Source of the DNA: Comamonadaceae bacterium
GTDB taxonomy: Bacteria; Pseudomonadota; Gammaproteobacteria; Burkholderiales; Burkholderiaceae_C
Direction: 5' to 3'
DNA: 64,000 nucleotides
NCBI GenBank assembly: GCA_013297875.1
Contig: JAAFIW010000019.1
Location: 22,304 to 86,303, forward strand
A program made the position numbers and the translations under genes. Below the pieces are notes generated by a model. That model did no database searches. It had not been told where the DNA came from and saw only the letters and a program-made list of their open reading frames with translations. This document shows positions 21,764-34,741 of this stretch, piece after piece (within the stretch, counting starts at the first letter, position 1; every line of letters starts with the position of its first letter).

Positions 21764-22666
21764 CTACGGATTCGGAAAGCTGGCCTTGATCGTCCCTGCA
21801 ACCGCCTCGACAAACGGCGGACACATTGGGGACCAGCCACCTTCTAGCATCATGGTTGTCGCCAACACGGTTTGATCGTGGCTACGTTCGAGTGACACGA
21901 TGATCTTGCGTACCTCGCGCGGCTCGTAGGTCGGTCGCTGCGCAAAGCGAACGCGAATCGTGTGATCTGCCGCCGGCCCGCTGATGGCCTGCACCTTGAT
22001 GTCGCTGCCAACGCGTTCCGTTCGGCTGAATTCCGGCAAACACTGGCCGGGGCGCGCTGGATCGGGGCCCACTTTGCACGGACCAAAGCCCTGACTGTGG
22101 TTCCACACCCATTCAAGCGCATCGAACCTCAGACCTGCGCATGCCGCTGCTGAAGTGTCGCGCATACAGGCATACAAATCGGCGACGCTGGGGTTGTTGA
22201 CCCACATCATGTCGGTGTTGTCGAAATAGAACCGGGCGGGCCGGGCCGCTGTGTTGACTTGAAGCGCCTGCGTAGCCTTGGGCAGATGCGCCGCGCACAG
22301 CACCGAAAAGTCTTTTTGCATAGCCAGCTTACTGACTTCGTTGCGAGCCTGTTCGATCTGGTAGAGCTTCGGCGTCACCAGCAGCTCCCAAGCAACATAC
22401 ATGGGCAGACTGAGGCGCAAGGCCCAAGCCCAGAACCACGCGGCGGTGAACCATTTGGTTTTCCAAAACAACGTCGTCGTTGACGCAACGAGCCACACGA
22501 TCAGAAGTGCCAATAGCTTCAGAATCCCCTCAGCGAAGCCCTCGCCACCCAACGCATGTGCATGTGGGTGCGCAAGCGCCATGCACAGGGTGATCAGGCT
22601 GAGCACTGACTTACGTCCGCTGGGCGATTTCATAGGTATCGAGGGGCGATTGAACATGGATGCCAT
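21764..22666 (-). CDS. Membrane protein of unknown function
   Basis: A 300-residue protein I do not recognise. Residues about 12-38 could be a signal or first helix, followed by two strong hydrophobic segments ([18 protein letters not shown] and a second Trp-rich one near residues 75-98). The remainder is soluble, with five cysteines, and probably faces the periplasm. The start may instead be ATG at 22633. It is 90 bases downstream of the aminotransferase and 139 bases above rpsO; neither neighbour explains its role. Confidence 0.6.
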   Translation of the reverse strand: MASMFNRPSIPMKSPSGRKSVLSLITLCMALAHPHAHALGGEGFAEGILKLLALLIVWLVASTTTLFWKTKWFTAAWFWAWALRLSLPMYVAWELLVTPKLYQIEQARNEVSKLAMQKDFSVLCAAHLPKATQALQVNTAARPARFYFDNTDMMWVNNPSVADLYACMRDTSAAACAGLRFDALEWVWNHSQGFGPCKVGPDPARPGQCLPEFSRTERVGSDIKVQAISGPAADHTIRVRFAQRPTYEPREVRKIIVSLERSHDQTVLATTMMLEGGWSPMCPPFVEAVAGTIKASFPNP

Positions 22667-22756
22667 CCACAGTATGACGGCTGAGATGCCGAATATCCGT
22701 TCGGGCTGGCTTGTATAAGCCTTAGCGAGCCCTTCGGTAAGTTCAGAGCGAACGCC

Positions 22757-23989
22757 TCAAACCCGACCGAGCCAGTCGCGCAAGCGCTCCGTGCCCTGCC
22801 CCAACCGCGCCAGATCTTTGGACGCAAAACACCAGCGCAGCCAGCCCTGCGCCTGTGGCGCTGAATTCGCGAACGCCTGCGGCGCTGAACTGGGAAACGC
22901 CTGCGGCGCTGAACTGGGAAACGCCTGCGGCGTAAAGGCACTCCCCGGTGCCAGCCCCAGGCCCGCCTCGACCACCAATCGCTTGGCTGTCACCAGTGAA
23001 TCGTCATGCCCGGCCAGCTTGAAAAACGCGTACATGCCGCCCGGCGCGGCTGCCAGCTCAACGCCGGGAATGGCTTGCAGCAGTGGCATCAGCGTGTCGC
23101 GGCAGGTTTTCAGGTGGGCGACCACCTGCGGCGTGACCTCTGCTGTGCGCTGCAGGGCCACGGTGGCGGCGCGCTGGGCGAACACGGGGGCGCAGGAGGT
23201 GTTGAATTCGAGCAACTTGCCCATCTGCGGCGTCATGGCGGGCGGCATCACCAGCCAGCCCAGACGCCAGCCGGTCATTAAAAAACTCTTGGAAAAGCTG
23301 TGGACGACGATCAGGCGGTCGTCGGGTTCGGTGACATCCAGGAAGCTGGGGGCGCTACCGTTGGCCGTGTCGCCCCGGTAATACAGGCGTTCGTACACCT
23401 CGTCGGCCAGTATCCAAGTGCCGGTTTTTCGGCAGTGGGCCACGATGGCTTGCTGCTCGGCTTGCGTGAGCGTCCAGCCGGTGGGGTTGTTGGGGGAGTT
23501 AACGATCAGCAGCTTGGTGGCTGGGGTGATGGCCGCCAGGAGCGCATCCAGATTCAGCGTCCACGCGCCCTGCACCGGCTGCAAGGCCACGCAGGTCAGG
23601 CGCGCCCCCAGAATCAAAGGCTGCGCGGTGAGGTTGGGCCACACCGGCGTGACGGCCACCACCTCATCACCGGCGTCCACCAGTGCCTGCATGGCCAGCA
23701 TCAGCGCGTTGACGCCGCCCGACGTGACAGCCAGACGGTCTACCGCCACGGGTGCGTGCAAGGTGCCCATGTAGTGGGCTATCGCCTCGCGTAGCTCGGG
23801 CAGGCCCAGGTTGTGTGAGTAAAAGGTCTCGCCACGCTGCAAAGAGTCGATGGCGGCTTGGCGAATGAAGTCGGGTGTGACCTCGTCGCTCTCACCAAAC
23901 CAAAAGGGCAGCACGTCAGCTCGCCCCATGCCCGCATTTGCAACTTCACGGATTTTTGATTCTTCAAGGTTTTGTATGGTTTGGCGCAT
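22757..23989 (-). CDS. Pyridoxal-phosphate aminotransferase, class I/II, with a repeat tract near the C-terminus
   Basis: A 410-residue aspartate-aminotransferase-fold enzyme. The PLP lysine is in VHSFSKSFLMTGWRLGWL, with NSPNNPTGW and ADEVYERLYY upstream. The start at 23989 (MRQTIQNLEESKIREVANAG) lies close to the divergent regulator; the open frame above it has no support. Near residue 360 three near-identical 8-residue units (SSAPQAFP-like, 24 bp each, about 22862-22932) interrupt a region where related enzymes continue directly, so the tract looks like a recent in-frame expansion. Substrate unknown; a branched-chain or aromatic acid is plausible. Confidence 0.85.
   Translation of the reverse strand: MRQTIQNLEESKIREVANAGMGRADVLPFWFGESDEVTPDFIRQAAIDSLQRGETFYSHNLGLPELREAIAHYMGTLHAPVAVDRLAVTSGGVNALMLAMQALVDAGDEVVAVTPVWPNLTAQPLILGARLTCVALQPVQGAWTLNLDALLAAITPATKLLIVNSPNNPTGWTLTQAEQQAIVAHCRKTGTWILADEVYERLYYRGDTANGSAPSFLDVTEPDDRLIVVHSFSKSFLMTGWRLGWLVMPPAMTPQMGKLLEFNTSCAPVFAQRAATVALQRTAEVTPQVVAHLKTCRDTLMPLLQAIPGVELAAAPGGMYAFFKLAGHDDSLVTAKRLVVEAGLGLAPGSAFTPQAFPSSAPQAFPSSAPQAFANSAPQAQGWLRWCFASKDLARLGQGTERLRDWLGRV
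22862..22932. repeat. 24-bp in-frame tandem repeat in the aminotransferase
   Basis: About three copies of GAACGCCTGCGGCGCTGAAC-like units, two identical, encode alternating Ala-Pro-Gln-Ala-Phe residues. The unit is a multiple of three, so copy-number change would keep the frame. Confidence 0.85.
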
Positions 23990-24077
23990 GGAGAAACTGT
24001 AGCCGAGTGGCGTGGCAACTCTGTTTCTAAAATTGCCACAATATGGACAAATTTGAACAAGTCTTGCTTGAAATGCC

Positions 24078-24602
24078 ATGACCAAGAAAACGCCTCCCGT
24101 TGCAATCGCTGAAGCCAATGAACCCGAACACCGGGGCCTGGACCGCTTTGACATCAAAATTCTCGACGAACTGCAGCGTGATAGCCGCCTGACCAATGCC
24201 GAACTGGCCAGCCGCGTAGGCCTGAGCGCCGCGCCGTGCTGGCGGCGGGTGCGCCGACTGGAGACTGAGGGCTATATCGACGGCTACCACGCCAGCGTGA
24301 ACCGCCAGAAAATCGGCCTGGGCGTGGTGGCCTTTGTGCGGCTGTTCGCCGAGCGCAACACCGGCCAGGTTACTGACGAAATCAAGCGCCAGATACTGGC
24401 CCTGCCCCAGGTACTCAGCTGCCACCACATTTCGGGCGAAGGTTCATTTGAAATTGTGGTGGTACACACCGACCTGGAAGCCTACGCCCGCTTCGTGCGC
24501 GAGGTGCTGATCAACCTGCCCCACATCAAAGACCTGCGCACCAGCTTTTCGCTGGGCGAGGTGAAGAATTTGCGGCAATTGCCGCTGGATCATCTGCGCT
24601 GA
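24078..24602 (+). CDS. Lrp/AsnC family transcriptional regulator
   Basis: A 174-residue regulator. The DNA-binding helix-turn-helix is at about residues 22-70 (FDIKILDELQRDSRLTNAEL, then GLSAAPCWRRVRRLE), followed by the Lrp effector-binding (RAM) domain in which GEGSFEIVVV is typical. It is divergent from the aminotransferase with an 88-base spacer, so it probably controls that gene in response to an amino acid (inference from position). Confidence 0.92.
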   Translation: MTKKTPPVAIAEANEPEHRGLDRFDIKILDELQRDSRLTNAELASRVGLSAAPCWRRVRRLETEGYIDGYHASVNRQKIGLGVVAFVRLFAERNTGQVTDEIKRQILALPQVLSCHHISGEGSFEIVVVHTDLEAYARFVREVLINLPHIKDLRTSFSLGEVKNLRQLPLDHLR

Positions 24603-24608
24603 AGCAAC

Positions 24609-25895
24609 TTAACCCGGCCGCACCATCTTGCACGTCGTGGGCATTTCCGCCTGCGTCGCAGAAACCTGCTTGATCACCCGAAACCCGTAGCCCGAGCCTT
24701 CCACATCGAACTTCACGCCCGGTGTACCCAGGCGATCCATCAGGCCCACCACCAGGGGTTGCTGGAACTGGTGGTCGGCAGCGCGCATGGTACCCGTTTG
24801 AGGGCCAAACGTGGCAGCAGCCCTTTCCAATACTGCTGAAGCAGCTATCAAATCGATAGTACCCAAAGCATCCACTGGCGCTTTGTCGACCGCTTGCGCC
24901 AACATCTGCACCATCAGCTGCATGCGCATGTGTACGTAGTCGTCGGCCGGTTTGGGAAAGCGTTGGCGAAACGACTGGTAGAAGGCCTCGCTGGCGGCAC
25001 CGGGCACATTGGGCAGCCAGTCGGCCACCGCAATCACCTTGCCCACACCGGCCTCGCCGATGGCCGCTGGCGCGCCCAGAGCGTTGCCGTAAAACGTGTA
25101 GAACTTGCCTTCGTAGCCCACGTCTTTGGCTGACTTGACCAGCAGGGTCAGGTCGTTGCCCCAGTTGCCGGTGATCACGGCCTGCGCGCCGCTGGCCTTG
25201 ATCTTGGCCATGTAGGGCACAAAGTCTTTGACGCGGCCCAGCGGGTGCAGCTCGTCGCCCACGATTTGCACGTCAGGCCGCTGCACGCCCAGCTGGCGGC
25301 GTGCCTCGCGCAGCACGCTCTGGCCAAAGCTGTAGTCCTGGCCCAGCAGGTAAACACTCTTTACCGGGGTATCGTCTTTCAGCACCTGCATCAGCGCGGC
25401 CATGCGCATGTCGGCATGGGCGTCAAAGCGAAAGTGCCAGTAGCTGCATTTCTCGTTGGTCAGCGACGGCTCGACGGCCGAGTAATTCAGGAATATCACG
25501 CGCTTGGCAGGCTCGCGCTCGTTGTGCTTGTTGATCGCGTCAATCAGCACCGTCGCCACCGCCGAGCTGTTGCCCTGCATCACCACCTGTGCGCCATCGT
25601 CAATGGCCGCGCGCAGGGCCGACAGGGCTTCTTCGTTTTGGCCTTTGTTGTCGTAGCGCGTCAGCTGCAAGGCGCGGGCCGGTTTGCCGCTCTGGCCGGG
25701 CCGCTCATTGGCTCTTTCCACAGCCCACACCAGGTTGCGAAACACGGCCTCACCGGTGTTGGCAAACGGGCCCGACAGGCCTTCGATCATGGCGATTTTC
25801 ACAGGCGCAAGTGGCTGTGCAACAGCAGCGCCCGCACCCGTGAAACATAGCGCCAAAGCGGCAGATTTCAAGACGGCAGAAAAGGCTTTATTCAT
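24609..25895 (-). CDS. Branched-chain amino-acid-type ABC transporter substrate-binding protein
   Basis: A 428-residue periplasmic binding protein of the LivK/Peripla_BP_6 type. The start at 25895 (MNKAFSAVLKSAALALC) follows AAGGG by 8 bases and gives a signal peptide ending near AAVAQP. The mature domain begins VKIAMIEGLSGPFANTGEAV. No permease or ATPase genes are adjacent. Bases 24829-24864 are a dispersed-repeat copy encoding GTIDLIAASAVLE. The gene converges with the Lrp regulator (6-base gap). The ligand is unknown. Confidence 0.85.
   Translation of the reverse strand: MNKAFSAVLKSAALALCFTGAGAAVAQPLAPVKIAMIEGLSGPFANTGEAVFRNLVWAVERANERPGQSGKPARALQLTRYDNKGQNEEALSALRAAIDDGAQVVMQGNSSAVATVLIDAINKHNEREPAKRVIFLNYSAVEPSLTNEKCSYWHFRFDAHADMRMAALMQVLKDDTPVKSVYLLGQDYSFGQSVLREARRQLGVQRPDVQIVGDELHPLGRVKDFVPYMAKIKASGAQAVITGNWGNDLTLLVKSAKDVGYEGKFYTFYGNALGAPAAIGEAGVGKVIAVADWLPNVPGAASEAFYQSFRQRFPKPADDYVHMRMQLMVQMLAQAVDKAPVDALGTIDLIAASAVLERAAATFGPQTGTMRAADHQFQQPLVVGLMDRLGTPGVKFDVEGSGYGFRVIKQVSATQAEMPTTCKMVRPG
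24829..24864 (-). repeat. Dispersed repeat copy inside the ABC binding-protein gene
   Basis: Inverse core TGCTGAAGCAGCTATCAAAT, read in frame by the host gene as IDLIAASAV. Confidence 0.75.
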
Positions 25896-26050
25896 TGCAT
25901 CCATCCCTTGAATTGCCGCTGTGCATACAAACATTTCATACATCGGCGGCCCGTTAAAAAGGCGCGGAGTGTAAAGGACAACACACCGCGATCTGGGCCA
26001 AAACAAGATGCCGGTTTGTCGTCCTGTTTTACCTTTTCTGGAGTTCATCT

Positions 26051-26431
26051 ATGTTTTTCACACCTGTTCATACCAACGTGTATTGCGCCCCAACGACGGC
26101 TCGCAGTTTCGACCGCAGCTTTGAACGCTTCGCCAACCAGGCCCTGCGCGCCGGCAAGCCCAGCCTGAACGTGGAGCAAGACGAGCAAAGCTGGACCTTG
26201 TCGCTGGACGTGCCCGGCGTGGCGCGCGAGGAGTTGACCATCGGCATTGAAGCCAACATCGTGCGCATTGACAGCAAGGCCGATGCAAAACGCGTGGTCA
26301 AAGCGGCCTACGAGTTCCCGTTGGACATCGACACCGCCACCAGCCAGGCAAAGCTGGAAAACGGCGTGTTGACCTTGAAGCTGGGCAAGAAAGTGCCCGT
26401 GGTCAATGTGACGGAACTGGCCATCGGTTGA
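26051..26431 (+). CDS. Small heat shock protein, Hsp20 family
   Basis: A 126-residue protein with one alpha-crystallin domain (about residues 38-120); the conserved strands appear as LDVPGVAREELTIGIE and ENGVLTLKLGKK. The N-terminal arm is short and lacks the usual Pro-rich region, and the C-terminal IxI-type motif is replaced by VPVVNVTELAIG. It would act as an ATP-independent holdase in the cytosol. It stands alone between the binding protein and tsaD; no sigma-32 promoter was identified with confidence. Confidence 0.9.
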   Translation: MFFTPVHTNVYCAPTTARSFDRSFERFANQALRAGKPSLNVEQDEQSWTLSLDVPGVAREELTIGIEANIVRIDSKADAKRVVKAAYEFPLDIDTATSQAKLENGVLTLKLGKKVPVVNVTELAIG

Positions 26432-26449
26432 TACCAAGCTGAATCAATC

Positions 26450-26491
26450 ACTATCTATTTGATAGCTGCTTGAGCAGTATTCACCTGGGCT
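26450..26491 (+). repeat. Dispersed repeat copy between hsp20 and tsaD
   Basis: One of the best copies: TTTGATAGCTGCTTGAGCAG followed by TATTCACCTGGGCT. It covers the 3' end of tsaD, whose stop is at 26481. Confidence 0.8.
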
Positions 26492-27524
26492 CGTGGGCGA
26501 TTTCGTTCAGATTCCAACGCGGCTTCACGTCAAAAGCGTAAGCCGTGTTGGCTTGCTCAACGCCCGCTTGCAGCCGCATCGCAGCGGCCATCGCAATCAT
26601 CGCGCCGTTGTCAGTGCACAAGTGCAATTCGGGGTAATGCACGCGAACGCCGCGCGCCGCGCAGGCTGCATTCAACTGCTGGCGCAGCGGGCCGTTGGCC
26701 CCCACGCCGCCAGCGACCACCAGCCGGTTCAGGCCGGTGATCTTCAGCGCCGCGAGCGATTTTTTCACCAGCACTTCCACAATGGCCGCTTCGGTGCTGG
26801 CAGCCAGATCGGCCTTGCGTGCCTGAAGCGCGTCGCCCAGCTTTTTGGCTTGGGTCAGCACCGCCGTTTTCAGCCCGGCAAATGAAAAATCCAGGTTGCC
26901 GCTGTGCAGCAAGGGCCGTGGCAACTTGAAAGCTTGCGGGTCGCCGTGCGTGGCCAACCGCGACAAGGCAGGCCCGCCGGGGTAGCCCAGGCCCATGAGC
27001 TTGGCCGACTTGTCAAACGCCTCGCCCGCCGCGTCGTCAATCGTCTCGCCCAGCAGCGTGTAGTGACCGACCCCATCGACTTGCATGAGCTGCGTGTGCC
27101 CACCCGAAACCAGCAGCGCCACAAATGGAAACTCGGGCGCATCAGTACTTAAAAACGGCGACAACAAATGCCCCTCCAGGTGGTGCACACCCAGCACCGG
27201 CTTGCCCAGCGCCGCGCCCAAGGCACAGGCCACGCCCGCACCCACCAGCAGCGCACCGGCCAGACCGGGGCCGCGCGTGTAGGCGACCACGTCAATTTGC
27301 GCCAGGTTGCACCCGGCCTCAGCCATCACGGTTTCAGTCAGGGGCAGCACGCGGCGAATGTGGTCGCGGCTGGCCAACTCGGGCACCACGCCGCCATAGG
27401 CCTGGTGCATCTCAATCTGGCTGTGCAGGGCGTGGGCCAGCAGCACAGGCAAACCGGTGGCGCGGGTTCGCACCAGGGCCACACCGGTCTCGTCGCACGA
27501 CGATTCAATTCCTAAAACAAGCAT
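26481..27524 (-). CDS. tsaD: tRNA N6-adenosine threonylcarbamoyltransferase TsaD
   Basis: A 347-residue ASKHA-fold enzyme that transfers the threonylcarbamoyl group to A37 of ANN-decoding tRNAs, with TsaB and TsaE. The start at 27524 gives [18 protein letters not shown], the family N-terminus. The metal-binding [10 protein letters not shown] and the phosphate loops VSGGHTQLM and VVAGGVGAN are present. The final codons fall in a dispersed repeat copy. It is divergent from pyrG with an 80-base spacer. Confidence 0.96.
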   Translation of the reverse strand: MLVLGIESSCDETGVALVRTRATGLPVLLAHALHSQIEMHQAYGGVVPELASRDHIRRVLPLTETVMAEAGCNLAQIDVVAYTRGPGLAGALLVGAGVACALGAALGKPVLGVHHLEGHLLSPFLSTDAPEFPFVALLVSGGHTQLMQVDGVGHYTLLGETIDDAAGEAFDKSAKLMGLGYPGGPALSRLATHGDPQAFKLPRPLLHSGNLDFSFAGLKTAVLTQAKKLGDALQARKADLAASTEAAIVEVLVKKSLAALKITGLNRLVVAGGVGANGPLRQQLNAACAARGVRVHYPELHLCTDNGAMIAMAAAMRLQAGVEQANTAYAFDVKPRWNLNEIAHEPR

Positions 27525-27595
27525 GGCTTGAGTGTAGTGAGCAAGCATTCAGACCAAAGCCCGACTCCTATAATCAGCGATTCCCACCACCTTAG

Positions 27596-29586
<1,991 letters not shown>

Positions 29587-29591
29587 CAGCT

Positions 29592-30260
29592 GTGCCGTTT
29601 GAGCCTCGTTTTGATGTACTACCAGACGCGCAGCGGGAGCTGTGGCGTCAGCTACGCCCCGTTTGCCAGATTGGCTTCGTGCTGTACGGTGGCACGGCCA
29701 TCGCCTTGCAACTGGGGCACAGGCAATCGGTTGACTTCGATTTTTTCTGCGACCAACCCTTGAACAAGTCAGCGCTGGCCCAGGCGCTACCGTTCACGCA
29801 AAACGCCACCGTGCTACAAGATCAGGCGAACACCTGGACGCTTTTGGTTAACGAATCGAAGCTCGACAATCAAGCGGTCAAGCTGTCCTTCTTCGGCACC
29901 ATTGGTTTTGGGCGCTATGGACAACCCCAGTGGACACGAGATGGGGTGATGTTGGTTGCCTCGCTGGACGATTTGATGGCCACCAAGCTCAAAGTGATAC
30001 TGCAACGTGTCGAAGCCAAGGATTACATGGACATCGCAGCCATGCTGCGGGCGCAGGTGTCACTTGCCAGCGGCTTGGCCCATGCACGCGCCATGTTTGG
30101 CACAAACTTTCAACCCAGCGAAAGCCTGAAAGCCCTGACCTGGCACCAAGGCGGCGACCTCCACGAATTGAGCCAGGCCGACAAACGCACGCTGATACAG
30201 TTTGCAGCTGGTGTTCACAAACTACCTATTGCCATGCAACTGAGCCCTTCCCTGATATGA
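29592..30260 (+). CDS. Nucleotidyltransferase, AbiEii/AbiGii toxin family
   Basis: A 222-residue protein starting at a GTG. The motif [20 protein letters not shown] followed by FF is the GG...DxD active site of the AbiEii/MNT-like fold; a later [20 protein letters not shown] fits the family core. AbiEii toxins transfer nucleotides to RNA targets and act in phage abortive infection. Together with the 106-residue gene it forms a two-gene unit wedged between pyrG and kdsA; the stop overlaps the kdsA start. Biological activity here is inferred. Confidence 0.85.
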   Translation: MPFEPRFDVLPDAQRELWRQLRPVCQIGFVLYGGTAIALQLGHRQSVDFDFFCDQPLNKSALAQALPFTQNATVLQDQANTWTLLVNESKLDNQAVKLSFFGTIGFGRYGQPQWTRDGVMLVASLDDLMATKLKVILQRVEAKDYMDIAAMLRAQVSLASGLAHARAMFGTNFQPSESLKALTWHQGGDLHELSQADKRTLIQFAAGVHKLPIAMQLSPSLI

Positions 30261-31111
30261 ACCTTTGCGGATTCGACATCGGACTAGATCGTCCCTTCTT
30301 CCTGATCGCGGGCCCCTGCGTGGTGGAGTCCGAGCAATTGCAGATGGACACCGCCGGCACGCTCAAGGAGATCACGTCTTCGCTCGGTATTCCCTTCATC
30401 TTCAAAAGCAGCTACGACAAAGCCAACCGCTCGTCGGGCACCAGCTTTCGCGGGCCTGGCATGCAGCGCGGCCTGGAGATACTGGCCAAGGTCAAGAAAG
30501 ACCTTCACCTGCCCATCCTCACCGACGTCCACACCGAAGCGCACATCGCCGAAGTGGCAACAGTGGTGGACGTGCTGCAAACCCCTGCCTTCCTGTGCCG
30601 CCAGACCGATTTCATCCACGCCGTGGCGCAAAGCGGCCTGCCGGTGAACATCAAAAAGGGCCAGTTTCTGGCCCCGTGGGACATGAAAAACGTGATCGAC
30701 AAAGCCCGTGTCGCCGCGCGTGAAATAGGCTTGAGCGAAGACCGCTTCATGGCCTGCGAACGTGGCGTGAGCTTTGGCTACAACAACCTGGTGGCCGACA
30801 TGACCAGTCTGGCCGAGATGCGCCATACCGGCGCGCCGGTGGTGTTTGACGTGACCCACTCGGTGCAAAAGCCCGGCGGGCAAGGCACCAGCAGCGGCGG
30901 TGCGCGCGAGATGGTGCCGGTGCTGGCCCGCGCCGCGGTGGGTGTGGGCGTAGCCGGCCTGTTCATGGAAACCCACCCGGACCCGGCTAAAGCCCTGAGC
31001 GACGGGCCTAACGCCGTGCCGCTCAGGCACATGAAAACCCTGCTCGAAACCCTGCTGGCGCTGGATGAAGTGACCAAGCGCAACGGCTACCTGGAGAACA
31101 ACTTTGCCTAA
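30257..31111 (+). CDS. kdsA: 3-deoxy-8-phosphooctulonate synthase (KDO-8-P synthase)
   Basis: A 284-residue class I aldolase-like enzyme condensing arabinose 5-phosphate with phosphoenolpyruvate for lipopolysaccharide. The start [20 protein letters not shown] overlaps the toxin stop; the family motifs [12 protein letters not shown] and [12 protein letters not shown] are present. The open frame that extends upstream of 30257 is spurious. Confidence 0.97.
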   Translation: MNLCGFDIGLDRPFFLIAGPCVVESEQLQMDTAGTLKEITSSLGIPFIFKSSYDKANRSSGTSFRGPGMQRGLEILAKVKKDLHLPILTDVHTEAHIAEVATVVDVLQTPAFLCRQTDFIHAVAQSGLPVNIKKGQFLAPWDMKNVIDKARVAAREIGLSEDRFMACERGVSFGYNNLVADMTSLAEMRHTGAPVVFDVTHSVQKPGGQGTSSGGAREMVPVLARAAVGVGVAGLFMETHPDPAKALSDGPNAVPLRHMKTLLETLLALDEVTKRNGYLENNFA

Positions 31112-31394
31112 TGCTTTCATTATTGCCAACGTCACAGTTACGAACCCCGAACAATACGAGCAGTACAAAAAACTCTCTACGATTGCGATGCAGGCACACG
31201 GCGCTGAAGTGTGCGTGCGCGGCGGCGCGGTGCAGGTACTGGAAGGCGACTGGTCGCCCAGCCGCCTGGTAATGTTGAAATTTCTTTCTATGAGTCAGGC
31301 ACAGGCTTTTTATGACAGCGTGGAATACCAAGCCGCAAAAGACGCGCGCCAAGGCGCAGCCGTGATGCGCATGGTGCTGGTTGAGGGCACTTGA
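31104..31394 (+). CDS. DUF1330 domain protein
   Basis: A 96-residue protein, apparently starting at TTG inside the last codons of kdsA (8-base overlap): the frame reads [20 protein letters not shown]. This dimeric ferredoxin-like fold is typical of DUF1330. It commonly sits between kdsA and eno in this group. Function unknown. No ATG start is available in the frame near the beginning. Confidence 0.85.
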   Translation: MPNAFIIANVTVTNPEQYEQYKKLSTIAMQAHGAEVCVRGGAVQVLEGDWSPSRLVMLKFLSMSQAQAFYDSVEYQAAKDARQGAAVMRMVLVEGT

Positions 31395-31410
31395 AATTGT
31401 TGTCCGGACG

Positions 31411-32952
31411 ATGCGAGCCACGTTAAAAGCCTTGATGCCATCACGCTCCCTGTTCCAACCGCATGCTGGCACCGATGGCCTGCACACCAGACAACTGCCC
31501 TACTACCACCTGGCAATGGCGGTGGTTTTGTCGGCTGCGCTGCTGGCAAGCCTTAACTTTCACCACAATATCGAGACCTTTTTTTACGACGCGCGCGTGT
31601 ACTGGGTGATGGCGGCGATGCCGACGCACGTCCCCGTGAACGACTTGATTCGAGGCTACTTTTTTCCCTGGTTCATGCGCCAGGTTTCCCTCGTGTTTTA
31701 CGGACTGGGATTCAGCCCGCTGGATTCACTCAAACTGTATTTTTCGCTGGTGTATGCCCTGGGCCTGACGGTTTTGTTGCCGCTGACGTACCGTCGGTTG
31801 AAAGGTCAATCTTCCCTAAAAACCCCCATCAACCTGCCGCGCGCTCTGCTACCAACGATTTTGATGCTGATAATTTTTCCAGGGCTGGTGATCTACCCCT
31901 TGAGCGATTTACCTGCGGTGTTGTTGACGTGGCTGGCGATTTACTGGGTGCTGTGCTGCCGCGATCTATCAGACCACCGGTACCTGACCGCTTGCCGCGT
32001 CGCGCTGGCTGTGCTCGCTGGCCTGGCGCTTGGGCTGGCTTACAACACGCGTACCGTTTTTTTGTTTGCCGTCCTGCTCGTGCTGCTAACCGCCTGGCTG
32101 CAGTTTCGGGGCAGACGCCATCATGTTCTGTACATGGTGTTGGGTTTTGCGCTCAGTTGCATTCCTCAGGTCTTGATGAACCGGCATCACCACGGCATCA
32201 CCAGTATCAACCCATCAGCGATCTTCGTCGGCAAATCCTTGTTTGCCCAGCAGCTGACTTGGGGCCTGACGGTTCAGCGCTATGAAACGGCCGTGGCAAA
32301 CAAAAGCCAGCCACTGCGCCCCAAGCTGCCGGGCTTGGTGTATGCCGACCCCCAAGGCCAGCAACTCGTTGACAAATTGCTTGCAGCGGTACCCCATCAA
32401 GCTGGCGGTGGCAACACAGTGACATTAACGGTCAACACCGTCGCTGACTACCTCGTGATCGTTTTGCAACACCCGCTGGAGTTTGCAGCGCTGTACACGC
32501 GGCACTTGGTTAACGGCCTGAATGTACGCGACGGCATGATGTACATCACCTACGACTCCAGCGAAAACGCAGCCATCGGCTGGCTCAGCATCACCACCTT
32601 GCTGCTCAGTCTGCTAGCCATGAAAGCCAGCCGCCGCTTGACGGTGGCAGGCCATGTGTCTGGCACTGACCGGGGCAACCCCTGGCTACAGTCCAATAGT
32701 CTGTACGCGCTGGCATTGATCACACCGTCGCTGATCGCCATTCCAGGCGCAATGGAAACCCGTTTCATGCTCCCGCTGCTGCTGTATGGCTGGGTGGCGA
32801 TAGCGGCCAATTGGTCAGGCCCGGCAGTCTGGGCCGAGCTGCGCCAATATCGCTGGCTCTATGCCAGTATCGTGGTTACGGTGTACATCAGTGTATTTTT
32901 CATCATTGAAAATACGGCAGCGAACCTGCAATCCCCATGGCTTCCCATCTAA
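31411..32952 (+). CDS. Polytopic membrane protein, GT-C glycosyltransferase-like
   Basis: A 513-residue protein with about ten to twelve predicted helices. An early loop with FYDARVYWVMAAMPTHVPV after the first helix, and a second acidic pattern, recall the catalytic loop of GT-C (PMT/ArnT-like) transferases that use polyprenyl-phosphate sugars, but no motif is decisive. ATG 31411 was taken as start; 31435 is also possible. It is inserted between DUF1330 and eno, which are more usually adjacent, and its codon usage seems somewhat less GC-rich than eno. Confidence 0.6.
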   Translation: MRATLKALMPSRSLFQPHAGTDGLHTRQLPYYHLAMAVVLSAALLASLNFHHNIETFFYDARVYWVMAAMPTHVPVNDLIRGYFFPWFMRQVSLVFYGLGFSPLDSLKLYFSLVYALGLTVLLPLTYRRLKGQSSLKTPINLPRALLPTILMLIIFPGLVIYPLSDLPAVLLTWLAIYWVLCCRDLSDHRYLTACRVALAVLAGLALGLAYNTRTVFLFAVLLVLLTAWLQFRGRRHHVLYMVLGFALSCIPQVLMNRHHHGITSINPSAIFVGKSLFAQQLTWGLTVQRYETAVANKSQPLRPKLPGLVYADPQGQQLVDKLLAAVPHQAGGGNTVTLTVNTVADYLVIVLQHPLEFAALYTRHLVNGLNVRDGMMYITYDSSENAAIGWLSITTLLLSLLAMKASRRLTVAGHVSGTDRGNPWLQSNSLYALALITPSLIAIPGAMETRFMLPLLLYGWVAIAANWSGPAVWAELRQYRWLYASIVVTVYISVFFIIENTAANLQSPWLPI

Positions 32953-34257
<1,305 letters not shown>

Positions 34258-34267
34258 CCGCTGCGCC

Positions 34268-34543
34268 ATGTCCAGCCGCCTCATCCCGTTCGTACTGATC
34301 GCCCTGCTGGGCGTGATGCACGCCCAGCTGTGGTTCAGCCGCGGCAGCGTGCCTAACGTGGCAGCCTTGCAGCAAAAACTGGACGCGCAAAAAGCCGCCA
34401 ACGCCCAAGCCCAACTGGCCAACGACCGCCTGGCCGCCGAGGTGCGCGACCTGAAAGAAGGCCTGGAAATGGTGGAAGAAAAAGCCCGCATGGAGCTGGG
34501 CATGGTGCGCAAGGGCGAGGTGTATGTGCAGATTGCGAAGTAG
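34268..34543 (+). CDS. ftsB: Cell division protein FtsB
   Basis: A 91-residue bitopic protein: a short cytosolic end, one helix (LIPFVLIALLGVMHAQLWF), then a leucine/alanine coiled coil (about residues 32-75) and the conserved EEKARMELGMVRKGEVYVQI. It links FtsQ and FtsL in the divisome. Its place after eno is the usual one. Confidence 0.94.
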   Translation: MSSRLIPFVLIALLGVMHAQLWFSRGSVPNVAALQQKLDAQKAANAQAQLANDRLAAEVRDLKEGLEMVEEKARMELGMVRKGEVYVQIAK

Positions 34544-34564
34544 GTCGGGGACAAGGGGGCCAGG

Positions 34565-34702
34565 TCGCGAAAACGCGCGAAAGACGCGAAAGGAAACCAA
34601 AACTGACGATCTATTCTTGAACACAGGCCAACAACAGAGCCTGCAAAGATTTTGAATTTCTTTCGCGTCCTTCGCGTAATTTTCGCGCCCTTCGCGTCCT
34701 GA
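34565..34702. repeat. Palindromic CGCGAAA/TTTCGCG intergenic element
   Basis: The left part has repeated CGCGAAAGACGCGAAAGG units (34565-34594) and the right part their complement TTTCGCGTCCTTCGCG and TTTTCGCGCCCTTCGCG (34658-34702), so the stretch can fold into a long hairpin. It occupies most of the ftsB-pnuC spacer. It could be a REP-like or MITE-like element. Confidence 0.7.
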
Positions 34703-34741
34703 CCCCGCTCCCAGCGACCTTGCGTCCTCTAACTGCCTCCC

